A stretch of DNA of 64,000 nt from Streptomyces himalayensis subsp. himalayensis. Lineage in GTDB: Bacteria; Actinomycetota; Actinomycetes; Streptomycetales; Streptomycetaceae. Under the pieces are notes generated by a model. That model did no database searches. It had not been told where the DNA came from and saw only the letters and a list, made by a program, of their open reading frames with translations. The stretch is from positions 310,001 to 374,000 of the forward strand of contig NZ_JACEHE010000004.1 in NCBI RefSeq assembly GCF_013778455.1, written 5' to 3'. How positions within the stretch are numbered: position 1 is the stretch's first letter; each line of letters opens with the position of its first letter. Both the position numbers and the translations under genes were made by a program. Below are positions 44,546-53,785 of this stretch, in pieces.

Positions 44546-46000
44546 ATGACCCACACCGAATCGGACACCGACACCGAGGCCCCATCGCATCCCGCCAAAC
44601 TGTCGCTGCCGACACTCGCCATGATGGTCGTCGGCTCGATGGTCGGGGCGGGCGTCTTCTCGCTTCCGGCCCGGTTCGCCGAGGAGACCGGGGTGGCCGG
44701 TGCGCTGATCGCGTGGGCGATCGCCGGCACCGGCATGCTGATGCTCGCCTTCGTCTTCCAGCTGCTGGCCATCCGCAGACCCGACCTCGACGCGGGGGTC
44801 TACGCCTACGCCAAGGCCGGCTTCGGCGAGTACCTGGGCTTCTTCTCGGCGTTCGGCTACTGGGCCAGCGCCTGCGTGGGCAATGTGACCTACTGGGTGC
44901 TCATCATGTCGACCATCGGCGCGGTGGCGCCCGCCCTCGGCGACGGCGACACCCTGCTCGCGGTGGTGCTCTCATCCCTGGGCCTGTGGTCGTTCTTCTT
45001 CCTCATCCGACGGGGCGTCAAGGAAGCCGCGGCCATCAACCGGATCGTCACCGTGGCCAAGATCGTCCCGATCCTGGTCTTCGTCGTCATCGCGCTGTTC
45101 TTTTTCGACCCCGGCGTCTTCGCCGAGAACTTCCGTGGCGACGACTACGCCGGCTCACTGTTCCAGCAGGTCAAAGGCACGATGCTGGCCACGGTCTTCG
45201 TGTTCCTCGGAGTGGAGGGCGCCAGCGTCTACTCGCGCCACGCCAAGCGGCGCGAGGACGTCGGGGTCGCCACGGTGCTGGGATTCCTGAGCGTGTTCGC
45301 CATCTTCGCGTCGGTCACCATGGTGTCGTACGGCCTGCTGCCGATGAGCGAGATCGCCGAGCTGCGCCAGCCGTCCATGGCCGGTGTGCTGGAGAGCGCG
45401 GTCGGCACCTGGGGCACGGTGTTCGTCAGCGTGGGGCTGATCGTCTCCGTGCTCGGCGCGTATCTCGCCTGGACCCTGATGGCGGCCGAGGTGCTGTTCG
45501 TGGCCGCCCAGGACGATGACATGCCCCGGTTCCTGCGGCGCGCCACCGCCGCGGACGTCCCTGTACCGGCCCTGCTGATGACCACGGTCCTCGTCCAGAT
45601 CGTCCTGGTCATCACCCTGTTCTCCGAAGACGCGTTCAACTTCGCCCTCAATCTGACCAGCGCCCTGACCCTGATCCCGTTCCTGCTCGCGGCGGCCTTC
45701 GCCGTCAAGGTCGTCCAGGGGCGACGGACCGACACCGGACGACGCGAGGGCTCGGCAGTCAACCTCACCGTCGCCGTGCTCGCCACGCTCTACACACTCT
45801 TCCTGCTCTACGCCGCAGGTCTGAAGTACCTCCTGGTGTCGTTCATCATCTACGCGCCCGCAACGGTGCTGTTCGTGATGGCCCGCCGCGAGCAGGGCAG
45901 ACGGCTGTTCTCGCCGGGCGAACTGGTCATCCTCGCCGTCTCCGTGGCCGGGGCGGTGATGGGCGTCATCGCGCTGGCGGCGGGCTGGATCAGCCTCTGA
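44546..46000 (+). CDS. arcD: APC-family permease, arginine/ornithine-type
   Basis: A 484-residue transporter with about 12-13 helices. Helix 1 is [22 protein letters not shown], and [44 protein letters not shown] and [21 protein letters not shown] are typical of the basic amino acid antiporters (ArcD/LysP-type APA family). ATG 44546 follows an AGGACGG site. The arginine deiminase gene begins 103 bases later on the same strand, so arginine uptake in exchange for ornithine or citrulline is likely. No arcB or arcC is present nearby. A TAATAT hexamer at 44459-44464 may be the -10 box. Confidence 0.86.
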   Translation: MTHTESDTDTEAPSHPAKLSLPTLAMMVVGSMVGAGVFSLPARFAEETGVAGALIAWAIAGTGMLMLAFVFQLLAIRRPDLDAGVYAYAKAGFGEYLGFFSAFGYWASACVGNVTYWVLIMSTIGAVAPALGDGDTLLAVVLSSLGLWSFFFLIRRGVKEAAAINRIVTVAKIVPILVFVVIALFFFDPGVFAENFRGDDYAGSLFQQVKGTMLATVFVFLGVEGASVYSRHAKRREDVGVATVLGFLSVFAIFASVTMVSYGLLPMSEIAELRQPSMAGVLESAVGTWGTVFVSVGLIVSVLGAYLAWTLMAAEVLFVAAQDDDMPRFLRRATAADVPVPALLMTTVLVQIVLVITLFSEDAFNFALNLTSALTLIPFLLAAAFAVKVVQGRRTDTGRREGSAVNLTVAVLATLYTLFLLYAAGLKYLLVSFIIYAPATVLFVMARREQGRRLFSPGELVILAVSVAGAVMGVIALAAGWISL

Positions 46001-46060
46001 CCGGCCGCCGGCCCAGCCCCTGACCGGCAGCCCGGCCCAGCCTCCGACCCACCGCCGGTC
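45991..46060. repeat. 23-24-base tandem repeat across the permease stop
   Basis: Three imperfect copies starting at 45991, 46014 and 46038, each beginning CAGCCYCTGACCGGC or a close variant. The first includes the stop codon of the permease gene. Confidence 0.65.
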
Positions 46061-46103
46061 GCGTCCCCGGGACCCCACCTCGTACGTCCAGAAAGGGCAC
46101 CCC

Positions 46104-47372
46104 GTGACAAGCCACGACACCACCCCGACGACCCAGCCGGCCCCCGGCGTCCACTCCGAGGTCGGCAAGCTGCGCAAGGTCCTGGTGTGCGCGCCCGGAC
46201 TCGCGCACCGCAGACTCACCCCCACCAACGCCGGCGACCTGCTGTTCGACGACGTGATGTGGGTCGAGAACGCCCAGCGGGACCACGCCGACTTCGTCAA
46301 CAAGCTGCGCCAACGGGGCGTCGACGTCGTCGAACTGCATGAGCTGCTCGCCCACACGATGGCGATCCCCGAGGCCAGGACCTGGCTGCTCGACCGCAAG
46401 ATCACCGCCAACGAGGTCGGTCTCGGGCTCGTCGACGACACACGGGCCTTCCTCGAGACGCTCGACCCCGGCCGGTTGACGGAGTATCTGATCGGGGGGC
46501 TCGCCACGGCCGATCTGCCGGACGAGTTCCGCTCCGACTACCTCGCCCTGGCGCGCGAGTCCATCGGCGGACGCGAGTACCTCATGCCGCCCCTGCCCAA
46601 CACCCTCTACACCCGCGACACGACCTGCTGGCTGTACGGGGGCCTCACTCTCAACCCGCTGTACTGGCCCGCCCGGCATGACGAGACCCTTCTGATGAAG
46701 GCGATCTACACCTTCCACCCGGACTTCTCCGGCTCCACCGTGTGGTGGGGAGACCCCGAAAAGGACTGGGGCCAGGCGACCTTCGAGGGTGGCGACATCA
46801 TGCCGGTGGGCAAGGGCGTCGTCCTGATGGGCATGAGCGAACGCACCTCACGTCAGGCCATCACGCAGGTCGCCGCAGCGCTGTTCGAGCAGGGCGCCGC
46901 CCAGCACGTCATCGTCGCCGGCATGCCGAAGCTACGGTCCGCCATGCATCTGGACACCGTCTTCACCTTCGCCGACCGCGACCTGGTGACGCTCTATCCG
47001 ACGATCATGGACGGGGTCCACACCTTCTCCCTGCGGCCGAGCGACAAGGCTCCCGGCATGGAGATCACCGACGAGGGCTCGCGCCCGTTCGTCGACGTGG
47101 TCGCCAAGGCCCTCGGGCTCCCTGAGCTGCGGGTCGTGGAGACGGGGGGCGATGTCTACGCCTCGGAACGGCAGCAATGGGACAGCGGCAACAACGCCGT
47201 GGCCCTGGAGCCGGGCGTCGTCTTCACCTACGACCGCAACACCCAGACGAATACGCTGCTGCGCAAGGCCGGCATCGAGGTCGTCACCATTGTCGGGGCC
47301 GAACTCGGCCGGGGCCGCGGCGGCGGGCACTGCATGACCTGCCCGATCGTCCGCGACCCCGTCGACTTCTGA
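46104..47372 (+). CDS. arcA: Arginine deiminase
   Basis: A 422-residue enzyme, the usual length, from GTG 46104 with a GAAAGG site. The catalytic set is visible: [10 protein letters not shown] (Asp), HLDTVFTF (His and Asp) and [13 protein letters not shown], whose Cys is the nucleophile. The N-terminal [25 protein letters not shown] is the standard family start. It converts arginine to citrulline and ammonia in the cytosol. The adjacent permease would supply arginine and export the product. In the absence of nearby ornithine transcarbamylase and carbamate kinase genes it may serve nitrogen supply or acid relief rather than ATP formation. Confidence 0.96.
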   Translation: MTSHDTTPTTQPAPGVHSEVGKLRKVLVCAPGLAHRRLTPTNAGDLLFDDVMWVENAQRDHADFVNKLRQRGVDVVELHELLAHTMAIPEARTWLLDRKITANEVGLGLVDDTRAFLETLDPGRLTEYLIGGLATADLPDEFRSDYLALARESIGGREYLMPPLPNTLYTRDTTCWLYGGLTLNPLYWPARHDETLLMKAIYTFHPDFSGSTVWWGDPEKDWGQATFEGGDIMPVGKGVVLMGMSERTSRQAITQVAAALFEQGAAQHVIVAGMPKLRSAMHLDTVFTFADRDLVTLYPTIMDGVHTFSLRPSDKAPGMEITDEGSRPFVDVVAKALGLPELRVVETGGDVYASERQQWDSGNNAVALEPGVVFTYDRNTQTNTLLRKAGIEVVTIVGAELGRGRGGGHCMTCPIVRDPVDF

Positions 47373-47404
47373 GCCGGCCGGCCATGGCGCGGCGGGCTTG
47401 CTCA

Positions 47405-47425
47405 GGGGCTGTCAGGGTCAGCCCC
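47405..47425. terminator. Short hairpin at the convergent gene ends
   Basis: GGGGCTG (47405-47411), 7-base loop, CAGCCCC (47419-47425). The second arm lies inside the last codons of the minus-strand beta-propeller gene. Confidence 0.45.
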
Positions 47426-48692
47426 CGGACGGGCTCGTCCAGTCCGCCGCCACATGACCGAGGCGAACGCGCTGAGGATGGTCGCCGACCGGCACGGACG
47501 CGACCTTGCGGCCGGTCGCGAAGTCGATGGCGGTGACCTGGTCGGAGCCGCTCTCGGAGATGACGCAGGACTTGCCGTCGCCGCTCACCGTCGCCCAGTA
47601 CGGCTTCGACGCGGTCACCAGCGGTCCCTCCTGGAGCGTCGCGCGGTCGACCACCGTCGCGTAGTCGTCCATGGTTCCGGCGATGCACAGTTTGTCGCCC
47701 TGTGGGTTCATCGACATTCCGTGGTGGCGGGAGTCATTGACCCAGGTGGTGCGGTCCTCGCTGGTCGCGGGGTTCTTCGGGAGCGTCTTGACGCGGGTGA
47801 TCCTGTCGGAGGCGACGTCGTACTCGAGGAAGCCGTTGAAGAACGAGACCTGGAAGTAGAGCTTCGACTCGTCGGGCGTGAAGGCGACCGGCCGGACCGC
47901 GTCGGAGAGATCCTTGCGGCCGAAGGCGTCGAGCCGCTCCCGCATGTCAATGACCTTGACCTGCGCGAAGGTGTCGGCATCGACGACGGTGATGCGGCGG
48001 TCGCCCTTCGTCCAGTCCAGCCACGGTTCGTCGAGGGCCGTGGTGACCTCGCCGATCGACATGTTCCAGAGGTACTTCCCGCCGTCCGTGAACACGTTCT
48101 CGTGGGGCTTGTCGCCGGTGGCGAACGACCCGAGCTGCTTGCCGGTGTCGATGTCGAGCACGTGCACGGTGTTCGACGTGGAGGCGGAGACGGCGACACG
48201 AGTGCCGTCGGGGGACACCGCCATGTGGTCCGAGCGGTAACCCGACACGGGGAAGCGCCAGTTGATCCGGCCGGTTGCGAGGTCGATCGACACGACATCG
48301 GCGAAGCTCGGGCGGGACACGACGACGGCCGATCCGTCGGGGGTCGAGTACATGTCGTCGACGAACTGGTCGTGCCCCTCACCGGGCCCTTGCCGGACCC
48401 CGAGGAAGTAGATCAGCTTGATCGGGTCGAGGTGGATCTCCTTGAGGCGCTCGTCCTTGTCCGGGATGACGTCGAGGCGCCCGATCCTGGCGAAGTCGCC
48501 CCGGGATTCGATGACGTCGGCGGTGCCGTCCCAGTTGTTGCCGACGAACATGACCTCCCGGGGACCCTCGGTGCTCTGCTGCGCGGACGCGGCGGGTGCG
48601 GTGGGTGCGGCGGTCGCCGTCGAGGGCCCGGCAAGAGCCAGAGCGAGTGCGGCGGCCATGGTGCAGACGTGCCGGGTTCTGTGGGCGGGCAT
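47418..48692 (-). CDS. Secreted YncE-like beta-propeller protein
   Basis: A 424-residue exported protein. ATG 48692 follows AGGAAAGG on the minus strand. The signal peptide ends near residue 29 (STATAAP). The rest is a seven-bladed-type propeller with repeats such as GSAVVVSRPSFADVVSIDLATGRINWRF, HMAVSPDGTRVAVSASTSNTVHVLDIDTGKQLGSF and KSCVISESGSDQVTAIDFATGRKVASV. YncE/PQQ-like propellers bind partners or redox cofactors; no metal-site or catalytic motif is evident here. It is secreted without anchor. No functional neighbour is obvious; a serine-hydrolase lipoprotein gene lies upstream on the same strand, 210 bases away. Confidence 0.85.
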   Translation of the reverse strand: MPAHRTRHVCTMAAALALALAGPSTATAAPTAPAASAQQSTEGPREVMFVGNNWDGTADVIESRGDFARIGRLDVIPDKDERLKEIHLDPIKLIYFLGVRQGPGEGHDQFVDDMYSTPDGSAVVVSRPSFADVVSIDLATGRINWRFPVSGYRSDHMAVSPDGTRVAVSASTSNTVHVLDIDTGKQLGSFATGDKPHENVFTDGGKYLWNMSIGEVTTALDEPWLDWTKGDRRITVVDADTFAQVKVIDMRERLDAFGRKDLSDAVRPVAFTPDESKLYFQVSFFNGFLEYDVASDRITRVKTLPKNPATSEDRTTWVNDSRHHGMSMNPQGDKLCIAGTMDDYATVVDRATLQEGPLVTASKPYWATVSGDGKSCVISESGSDQVTAIDFATGRKVASVPVGDHPQRVRLGHVAADWTSPSGG

Positions 48693-48902
48693 CGTCGGTC
48701 CTTTCCTCGTTGCTGAGGGCATGACAAGCATGCGGTGGGGGGTGCCGTCCGCTGAGGAACGCAGGGTGGCGGGACGTGAACAACGCTCGCGTTCGGCTGG
48801 CTTACTGGAAAGTAAGGAAGGAGCGTCCCTCTCCACAAGACTCCGTACACGACAAATCCGCCCCGGGAAGTCCTTCGGCGTTTCAGGCCTGACGAGGGCC
48901 GC

Positions 48903-50543
48903 TCAACTCCGGGTGAAGGTACCGAGCCCGGTCTCGTCGAGCGCCTCCACGCGGACCTTGGTGATCTCGCCGTCGGAGTTCGCGGAGAACGTGACGCCCG
49001 ACAGACCGGACGCGTTCTCTCCGACGGTCTCGTAGCTGAACGTGTCGCCGTCGTAGTGCCGGAGCCGGAACCGCATCTTCTTCGGGCCCAGTTGCATGAC
49101 CAGGGCGTCGTCCTCGGTGCTCACCGTCAGCGGACCGTAGAAGTCGTTGGTGTAGGTGCCCGTGTAGGCGCTGTTCGCCCGGGCCGGCCTGGGCTCGGCC
49201 GGCGGCTTGGAGTAGTCGGTGCGTGAGCGTTCGGCCTGCTCCTGCTGCTGGAAGATCCGGCCGACGAACCCCAGCCAGTCGACCGTGGGGTGGCCGGTCT
49301 GTGCGATATCGAAGAAGTCGGCGGCGATCGCCTCCGGGACTCCCACGGGCTGCCCGTTGGTGAGGACGACGATGCCGAGCTGGTCCGAGGGCAGCATCGT
49401 GACGCTGGTGGCCGCGCCGAGGTCGAAGGCGCCGGAGTGGCTGAGGCGCAGGCGTGCGTGGCTGTCGTAGCCCACATCCCAGCCGAGGCCGTAGAACCCG
49501 GATCTGCCGGCCGGGGCCGGCGGCGGCTGGGAGAGGACGTGCGGCACATGAGTCTCGTCCAGGGCCGCGGCATCGATGATCTGCCGCCCGCCGAACTTCC
49601 CGTCGGCGAGCTGCAGACGCAGCCACTTGGCCATGTCCCGGACCGTGGAGCTGGCGCCGCCGGCCGGGCTCTGCGCGTCGGCGTTCCGTACATGCCGGGC
49701 CTGCCAGGAGCCGTCGACCTTCACATGGGTGGCGGCCTTGTTCGAGGCCCGCTCGTAGTCGGCGAATACAGAGCTGGTGGAGGTCATGCCCAGCGGCTTG
49801 TACAGCTCCCGCTCGGACAGGTCCTCCCAGCTCGTTCCTTCCGCCTCGGCCACCGCCTCCGCGGCCGCGGTGACGCCGAAGTTGGTGTACGCGTACGAGG
49901 CACGGAACGGTGCGAGGGGCTCGTAGCGCAGATGACCGAGGATGTACGAGCGGTCATAGCCGAGGCCCTCGAGGAGATCGCCCGCATGGTCGGGCAGACC
50001 ACTGCGGTGGGAGAACAAGTCGGCGAGGGTGGCATGGCGAGTGACCCACGGATCCTTGAGCGTGAAGTCGGGGCTGTACTTCACCACCGGATCGTCCCAG
50101 CCGACGGTCTTCCGGCCGACCGCTCCGGCGACGACGGTTGAGGCCAGCGGTTTGGACACCGAGGCGAGCTGGAAGACGGTGTCGGCGTCGACCGTGCCCC
50201 GCTCTCCGACCTTGCGCGTGCCGAAGCCCTTCAGATAGAGGACGCGGTCGCGGTGGACGACCCCGACGGCCACACCGGGCACGCCTGTCTTCTGCATGGC
50301 GCTCCGCACCACGTCGTCGAGCCGGTCGACCGCCGCGTCCACCCTGGCCGGCGTGAGCTGCGGCGGTGGCTGGAGTGGGGGAGCACTGGCCAGGGCCGAG
50401 GGCGAGGCGGTGCCGTCCGGCAGCTCCACGGTGAGCGCCTGGGGACCGGTACAGCCGGCCGTGACGGCGATCGCCACCAGGCCCAGTGCCGCGACGGCAC
50501 GAGGACACGCCCTGTGCACCCGGTCGAGGCGGATCATGTCCAC
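48903..50543 (-). CDS. Beta-lactamase-family serine hydrolase lipoprotein
   Basis: A 546-residue protein. A lipobox is visible (AIAVTAGC, Cys about 30), so it should be a lipoprotein on the outer face of the membrane. The class C beta-lactamase-type catalytic domain spans about 65-420, with SxxK in FQLASVSKPLAST and YxN in ASYAYTNFG, plus HSGAFDLGAAT as the third element. The C-terminal 100 residues are a DUF3471-like lipocalin domain (AYTGTYTNDFYGPLTVS). Start may be GTG 50543 or the ATG two codons later. Relatives include D-amino-acid peptidases, esterases and the LACTB/EstB group; the substrate is open. Confidence 0.9.
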   Translation of the reverse strand: MDMIRLDRVHRACPRAVAALGLVAIAVTAGCTGPQALTVELPDGTASPSALASAPPLQPPPQLTPARVDAAVDRLDDVVRSAMQKTGVPGVAVGVVHRDRVLYLKGFGTRKVGERGTVDADTVFQLASVSKPLASTVVAGAVGRKTVGWDDPVVKYSPDFTLKDPWVTRHATLADLFSHRSGLPDHAGDLLEGLGYDRSYILGHLRYEPLAPFRASYAYTNFGVTAAAEAVAEAEGTSWEDLSERELYKPLGMTSTSSVFADYERASNKAATHVKVDGSWQARHVRNADAQSPAGGASSTVRDMAKWLRLQLADGKFGGRQIIDAAALDETHVPHVLSQPPPAPAGRSGFYGLGWDVGYDSHARLRLSHSGAFDLGAATSVTMLPSDQLGIVVLTNGQPVGVPEAIAADFFDIAQTGHPTVDWLGFVGRIFQQQEQAERSRTDYSKPPAEPRPARANSAYTGTYTNDFYGPLTVSTEDDALVMQLGPKKMRFRLRHYDGDTFSYETVGENASGLSGVTFSANSDGEITKVRVEALDETGLGTFTRS

Positions 50544-50908
50544 CAGTCAAGCCCAGGTCCGTACGCGTGTCGCATCTTCGGCGGCGAACAGGGTGACCGC
50601 GGTGCCCGGACGGTGTTGGCGGGAACCGTCTCTCCAGGCCCGTCGTGGTGAGCATCCGGCACAGGACCAGAACCGTCCGACCGCCCGGCACTGGAGCCCG
50701 CTGCGCAAGTAGTCAGCGGGGTGGCTCGCCCACTGCAACGCCGCCTGCTTCCTCGCCCCCGCCATGGACCTGCAGCCCGCGTTCCGGCCCTGCGGCGTCA
50801 TCAGCGACAGCCACTGGCGTGAGGACCTGTCCGCACAAGCTGTCGAGTGGCGGACCGGGGCGCAGGCCCGGCCGGCCGCTGGGGCGCCCGCGCCCCAGCA
50901 GGCGCCGC
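50544..50908. other. Intergenic region, 365 bases
   Basis: Between the lipoprotein start and the end of the upstream adenylation-fusion gene. Open frames exist on both strands but none shows recognisable protein features. A plus-strand segment around 50711-50860 reads without stops but has no start or homologue known to me; it could be a gene remnant. GC-rich palindromes at 50870-50905 may end the fusion gene. Confidence 0.3.
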
Positions 50909-53524
50909 CTAGTCGGAGACTTCCAGGGCTGCTGTCTCTCGCCGGCCGCGCAGCAGACCCGACAGCCTCCGCATCGCCCGCGTCGCCACCGCGGAGTACC
51001 CGATGCCGAAGAGGAGCGAGGCGAGCAGCGCCAGCCACCCGGAGAAGTCGTCGATCAGCGGGTAGACCTGCCAGTGGGTCAGATAGATGTACAGGGAGCT
51101 GCCCGCCAGTACACCCGCCACGCTGTTGACCGGCCCCAGGCTCGGCAGGCTGCGCACCCACACCAGGAGCACGAAGCCGGCGGTGACGACCGCGTCCCGG
51201 AACGGTTCGCCGGGGAAGAAGCCGGGAATCGTGGCCACGGCCGCCACAGCCACCAGCACCCGCCGGGGCGTGTCGCTCGCCTTCGCCGCGGCCCAGCCCA
51301 GCGCGAACAGCCAGAAGACGACGGCCGCCGACGGCACATGGAAGCGGTCGCGCAACCCGAGAAGGTCGTAGCGGGTGAGCAGCCCGAGTGCCGCGATCGT
51401 CATGGGAAGTGCGAAGGGGAACCGTCTCTCGGCGCGGTCCACGACCCGCAGTCCCAGCAGGGCGACGGCGGCCACCAGGATGTAGGTGAGCGCTTCGATG
51501 AACCAGAAGTGCATCGCCGTGTCGCTGTCGTGCGGTCCGAGGACGCTGTGCAGCAGGGCGAGATTGGTGAGGCCGTAGTCGTCGGTGAAGAGCAGGGCCA
51601 GGGCGATCCAGGCAAGGCTCGGCAGCGCGATCCGGGCGATGCTCCGTAGCCCGTGCCGGACGCGTTCACGGCGCTCGGCGGTCGGGGTCAGGTGGAAGCG
51701 GGCGAGGTTGAAGCCGGCGACCGCCAGCAGGAGATGGGCGCCGCCCTTCACGTGGAAGACAGGGATGTGCGAGCCCACGATGAAGACGATCGCGGCGGCG
51801 CGCAACGCGATGCCGGTCTCCAGGGTGCGCCTTCGCGGCGTTTTCCCTGGGTCCGACTCGACGCTGCGAGGCCGGCGCAGGTCGCGGATGGGCACGAGGT
51901 GCCAGTCAGGCGGCAGATGGCCGAGCGCCTCTTCGAGGTGGAGCGACATCTCGACGTACGACAGTGAGTCGCCGCCCAACGACACGAAGCTGCTGTCTTC
52001 CGTGACGTCGGTCCGGTCGAGGATCTCGGCGTACAGCCTGCACAGATCCACCGGATAGGGCACACGGGCACCAGGCGTCGGGGCGGCGCAAGCGCGCGTG
52101 GACTCCGGCGCGTGGCCGAGCTTCCGTACTGCCTCGTAGTCCGGCTTGCCCGTGGCCAGACGGGGCAGTTCGGGCACGACATGGACGCGGACGGCCCGCG
52201 GTGGGAGCCCGCAGTCGTCGGTCACGATGCGCCGCAGCCGCCCTGCGTCAGTGCTGTCCGTGTCCGCGACAGCGATCACAAGTTCGTCGTCGGCGCCGGC
52301 GACGAAGGCGGTGACGTCGTGGCGGCGCAGCAGCGCCTCGATCCGCTGCGGATCGATCCGCAGACCCAGGATCTTCGCGAAGCGGCTGCTGCGGCCCACG
52401 ATTTCGTACAGCCCGTCCGGGGCGAGCTGCGCGATGTCGCCGGTGTGCAGTTCGCCGACGGTGCGGCCCAGAGCGAGGTCCGACGGGCGCTCGGCGTAAC
52501 CGAGCATCACGTTGGCGCCCGAATAGACGAGTTCGCCGGTGTCCTGACCGGGCCAGTCTGGGTGGGGTTCCAGACGGAAGGCCCCACCCGGTATGGGGAC
52601 GCCGATCGCCTCGGGCCGGGAGGCGGCGAGGTCCGGCGGCAGGTAGGCCATGCGGGCGGTGGCCTCGGTCTGCCCGTACATGACGTACAGGTCCCAGCCG
52701 TCGCGTCGTCCCAGTGCGGCGTAGTGGCCGACCCGGTCGGGCGCCAGCCTGCCGCCTGCCTGGGTGATGTAACGCAGGTCGGGCAGGGGGATGTCGGGGA
52801 AGCCGATCCGGTCCAGCAGGTCGAAGGTGTACGGGACGCCGGCGAAGGTGGTTCCGCGTCCGGCGCGGAAGAGGTCCCAGAACCCTTCGTCGGCGACGGA
52901 GAGATCGGTGAGGATCAGCCCCGCGCCGCGCAGCAGATGACTGTTGATGACCGAGAGCCCGTAGCAGTAGTGCATGGGCAGCGTGGTGGCGGCGCGGTCG
53001 TTGTCGCGGATGCCCAGGTACGTGGCGATGGACTCGGCGTTGGCCTGCAGATTCTCGTACGACAGCCGCACCAGTTTGGGCGACCCGGTGGAGCCTGAGG
53101 TGCTCAGCAACAGGGCGAGGTCCGGATGCAGATCGTGTACGGAGACGGCTCGCCGCTCGTCGAGACGCCACCGCCCCTTGGGACCGGGACGGACCACCAC
53201 ATCCGGATCGTAGTCCGCCGTCAGGGAGTTCAGGGCGCCGTCGTTGTCGCCGGGGACCAGCAGGACCGGGTGGCCGGCCGCCAGGGCGGCGAGGTAGACG
53301 ACGAGGGCATCGGATGAGTTGGCGCCGGCGAGCAGCACCAGTCGCCGCTGATCGTGGCCCAGACGTGCGGCCATCTCGGCGACGCGGTCGGCGAGTTCGC
53401 GGTAGGACAGCTCGCCGTCGCGGGTCAGCAGTGCCGTGCGCTCGCCGTGTGCGGCGAGACGCCTGGCGAACAGCGACGACTTCGCGCCGGGCGTGCCTGG
53501 CAGCAGGTCAGAAGGGATGAGCAC
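50909..53524 (-). CDS. Adenylation-carrier-acyltransferase-3 fusion, iron-regulated
   Basis: An 871-residue single polypeptide. Residues 1-470 are an AMP-forming adenylation domain: A3 loop STSGSTGSPK (141-150), A5 YGQTEAT (283-289), TGD at 361, and the catalytic Lys460 in RLATGKPDYE. A carrier domain follows (about 490-555) with phosphopantetheine Ser519 in LGGDSLSY. From about 568 to 850 there are about ten membrane helices with the acyltransferase-3 pattern, including His586 in GSHIPVF. The enzyme could activate an acid, load it on its own carrier and pass it through or onto a membrane acceptor. The layout recalls the DltA/DltC/DltB trio or the membrane NRPS for poly-lysine, but with a different acyltransferase. 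GTG start; an iron box lies 10 bases upstream. Product unknown. Confidence 0.85.
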   Translation of the reverse strand: MLIPSDLLPGTPGAKSSLFARRLAAHGERTALLTRDGELSYRELADRVAEMAARLGHDQRRLVLLAGANSSDALVVYLAALAAGHPVLLVPGDNDGALNSLTADYDPDVVVRPGPKGRWRLDERRAVSVHDLHPDLALLLSTSGSTGSPKLVRLSYENLQANAESIATYLGIRDNDRAATTLPMHYCYGLSVINSHLLRGAGLILTDLSVADEGFWDLFRAGRGTTFAGVPYTFDLLDRIGFPDIPLPDLRYITQAGGRLAPDRVGHYAALGRRDGWDLYVMYGQTEATARMAYLPPDLAASRPEAIGVPIPGGAFRLEPHPDWPGQDTGELVYSGANVMLGYAERPSDLALGRTVGELHTGDIAQLAPDGLYEIVGRSSRFAKILGLRIDPQRIEALLRRHDVTAFVAGADDELVIAVADTDSTDAGRLRRIVTDDCGLPPRAVRVHVVPELPRLATGKPDYEAVRKLGHAPESTRACAAPTPGARVPYPVDLCRLYAEILDRTDVTEDSSFVSLGGDSLSYVEMSLHLEEALGHLPPDWHLVPIRDLRRPRSVESDPGKTPRRRTLETGIALRAAAIVFIVGSHIPVFHVKGGAHLLLAVAGFNLARFHLTPTAERRERVRHGLRSIARIALPSLAWIALALLFTDDYGLTNLALLHSVLGPHDSDTAMHFWFIEALTYILVAAVALLGLRVVDRAERRFPFALPMTIAALGLLTRYDLLGLRDRFHVPSAAVVFWLFALGWAAAKASDTPRRVLVAVAAVATIPGFFPGEPFRDAVVTAGFVLLVWVRSLPSLGPVNSVAGVLAGSSLYIYLTHWQVYPLIDDFSGWLALLASLLFGIGYSAVATRAMRRLSGLLRGRRETAALEVSD

Positions 53525-53533
53525 AGGCGCATA

Positions 53534-53552
53534 TTAGGTTTGCCTAACCTCA
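53534..53552. promoter_or_regulatory. Iron box 1 (DmdR1/IdeR-type)
   Basis: TTAGGTTTGCCTAACCTCA matches 17 of 19 positions of the actinobacterial iron box (TTAGGTTAGSCTAACCTAA). It is 10 bases upstream of the adenylation-fusion start, so an Fe-bound DtxR-family repressor would block it when iron is plentiful. Confidence 0.85.
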
Positions 53553-53650
53553 TTGAAAAGACACAGATGCATCACAGAGGACGCACAGGGGTCTCACAGG
53601 GGGGTGCGGCGAAACGTGAGCAACGCCCGTTATCAAGCCGTTCTTGACGG

Positions 53651-53669
53651 TCAGGTTAGCTTTACCTTA
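53651..53669. promoter_or_regulatory. Iron box 2 (DmdR1/IdeR-type)
   Basis: TCAGGTTAGCTTTACCTTA matches about 15 of 19 positions of the same consensus. It lies 117 bases upstream of the iron-binding lipoprotein gene and would control the ferric transporter operon. TTGACG at 53644 may be the -35 box of that promoter. Confidence 0.7.
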
Positions 53670-53785
53670 TTCATAGGTCGTTCACAGGTTTCCTTCGCGG
53701 CACCGCTCCGCCGCCCGCTCTCCTTCGACGTCTCGGCGGCGCGTTGCCCGGCGCCGGAGGTGAGCCATGTCAGGAAGGCTTCACC

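Noticed and set aside
50711..50908. Possible small gene between the lipoprotein and fusion genes
   Set aside because: No start with ribosome site, no recognisable domain; kept only as an intergenic note.
50909..53524. Complete siderophore biosynthesis cluster
   Set aside because: Only the A-carrier-acyltransferase protein and a ferric ABC transporter are present; no condensation, hydroxylase or IucA/C-type gene is nearby.
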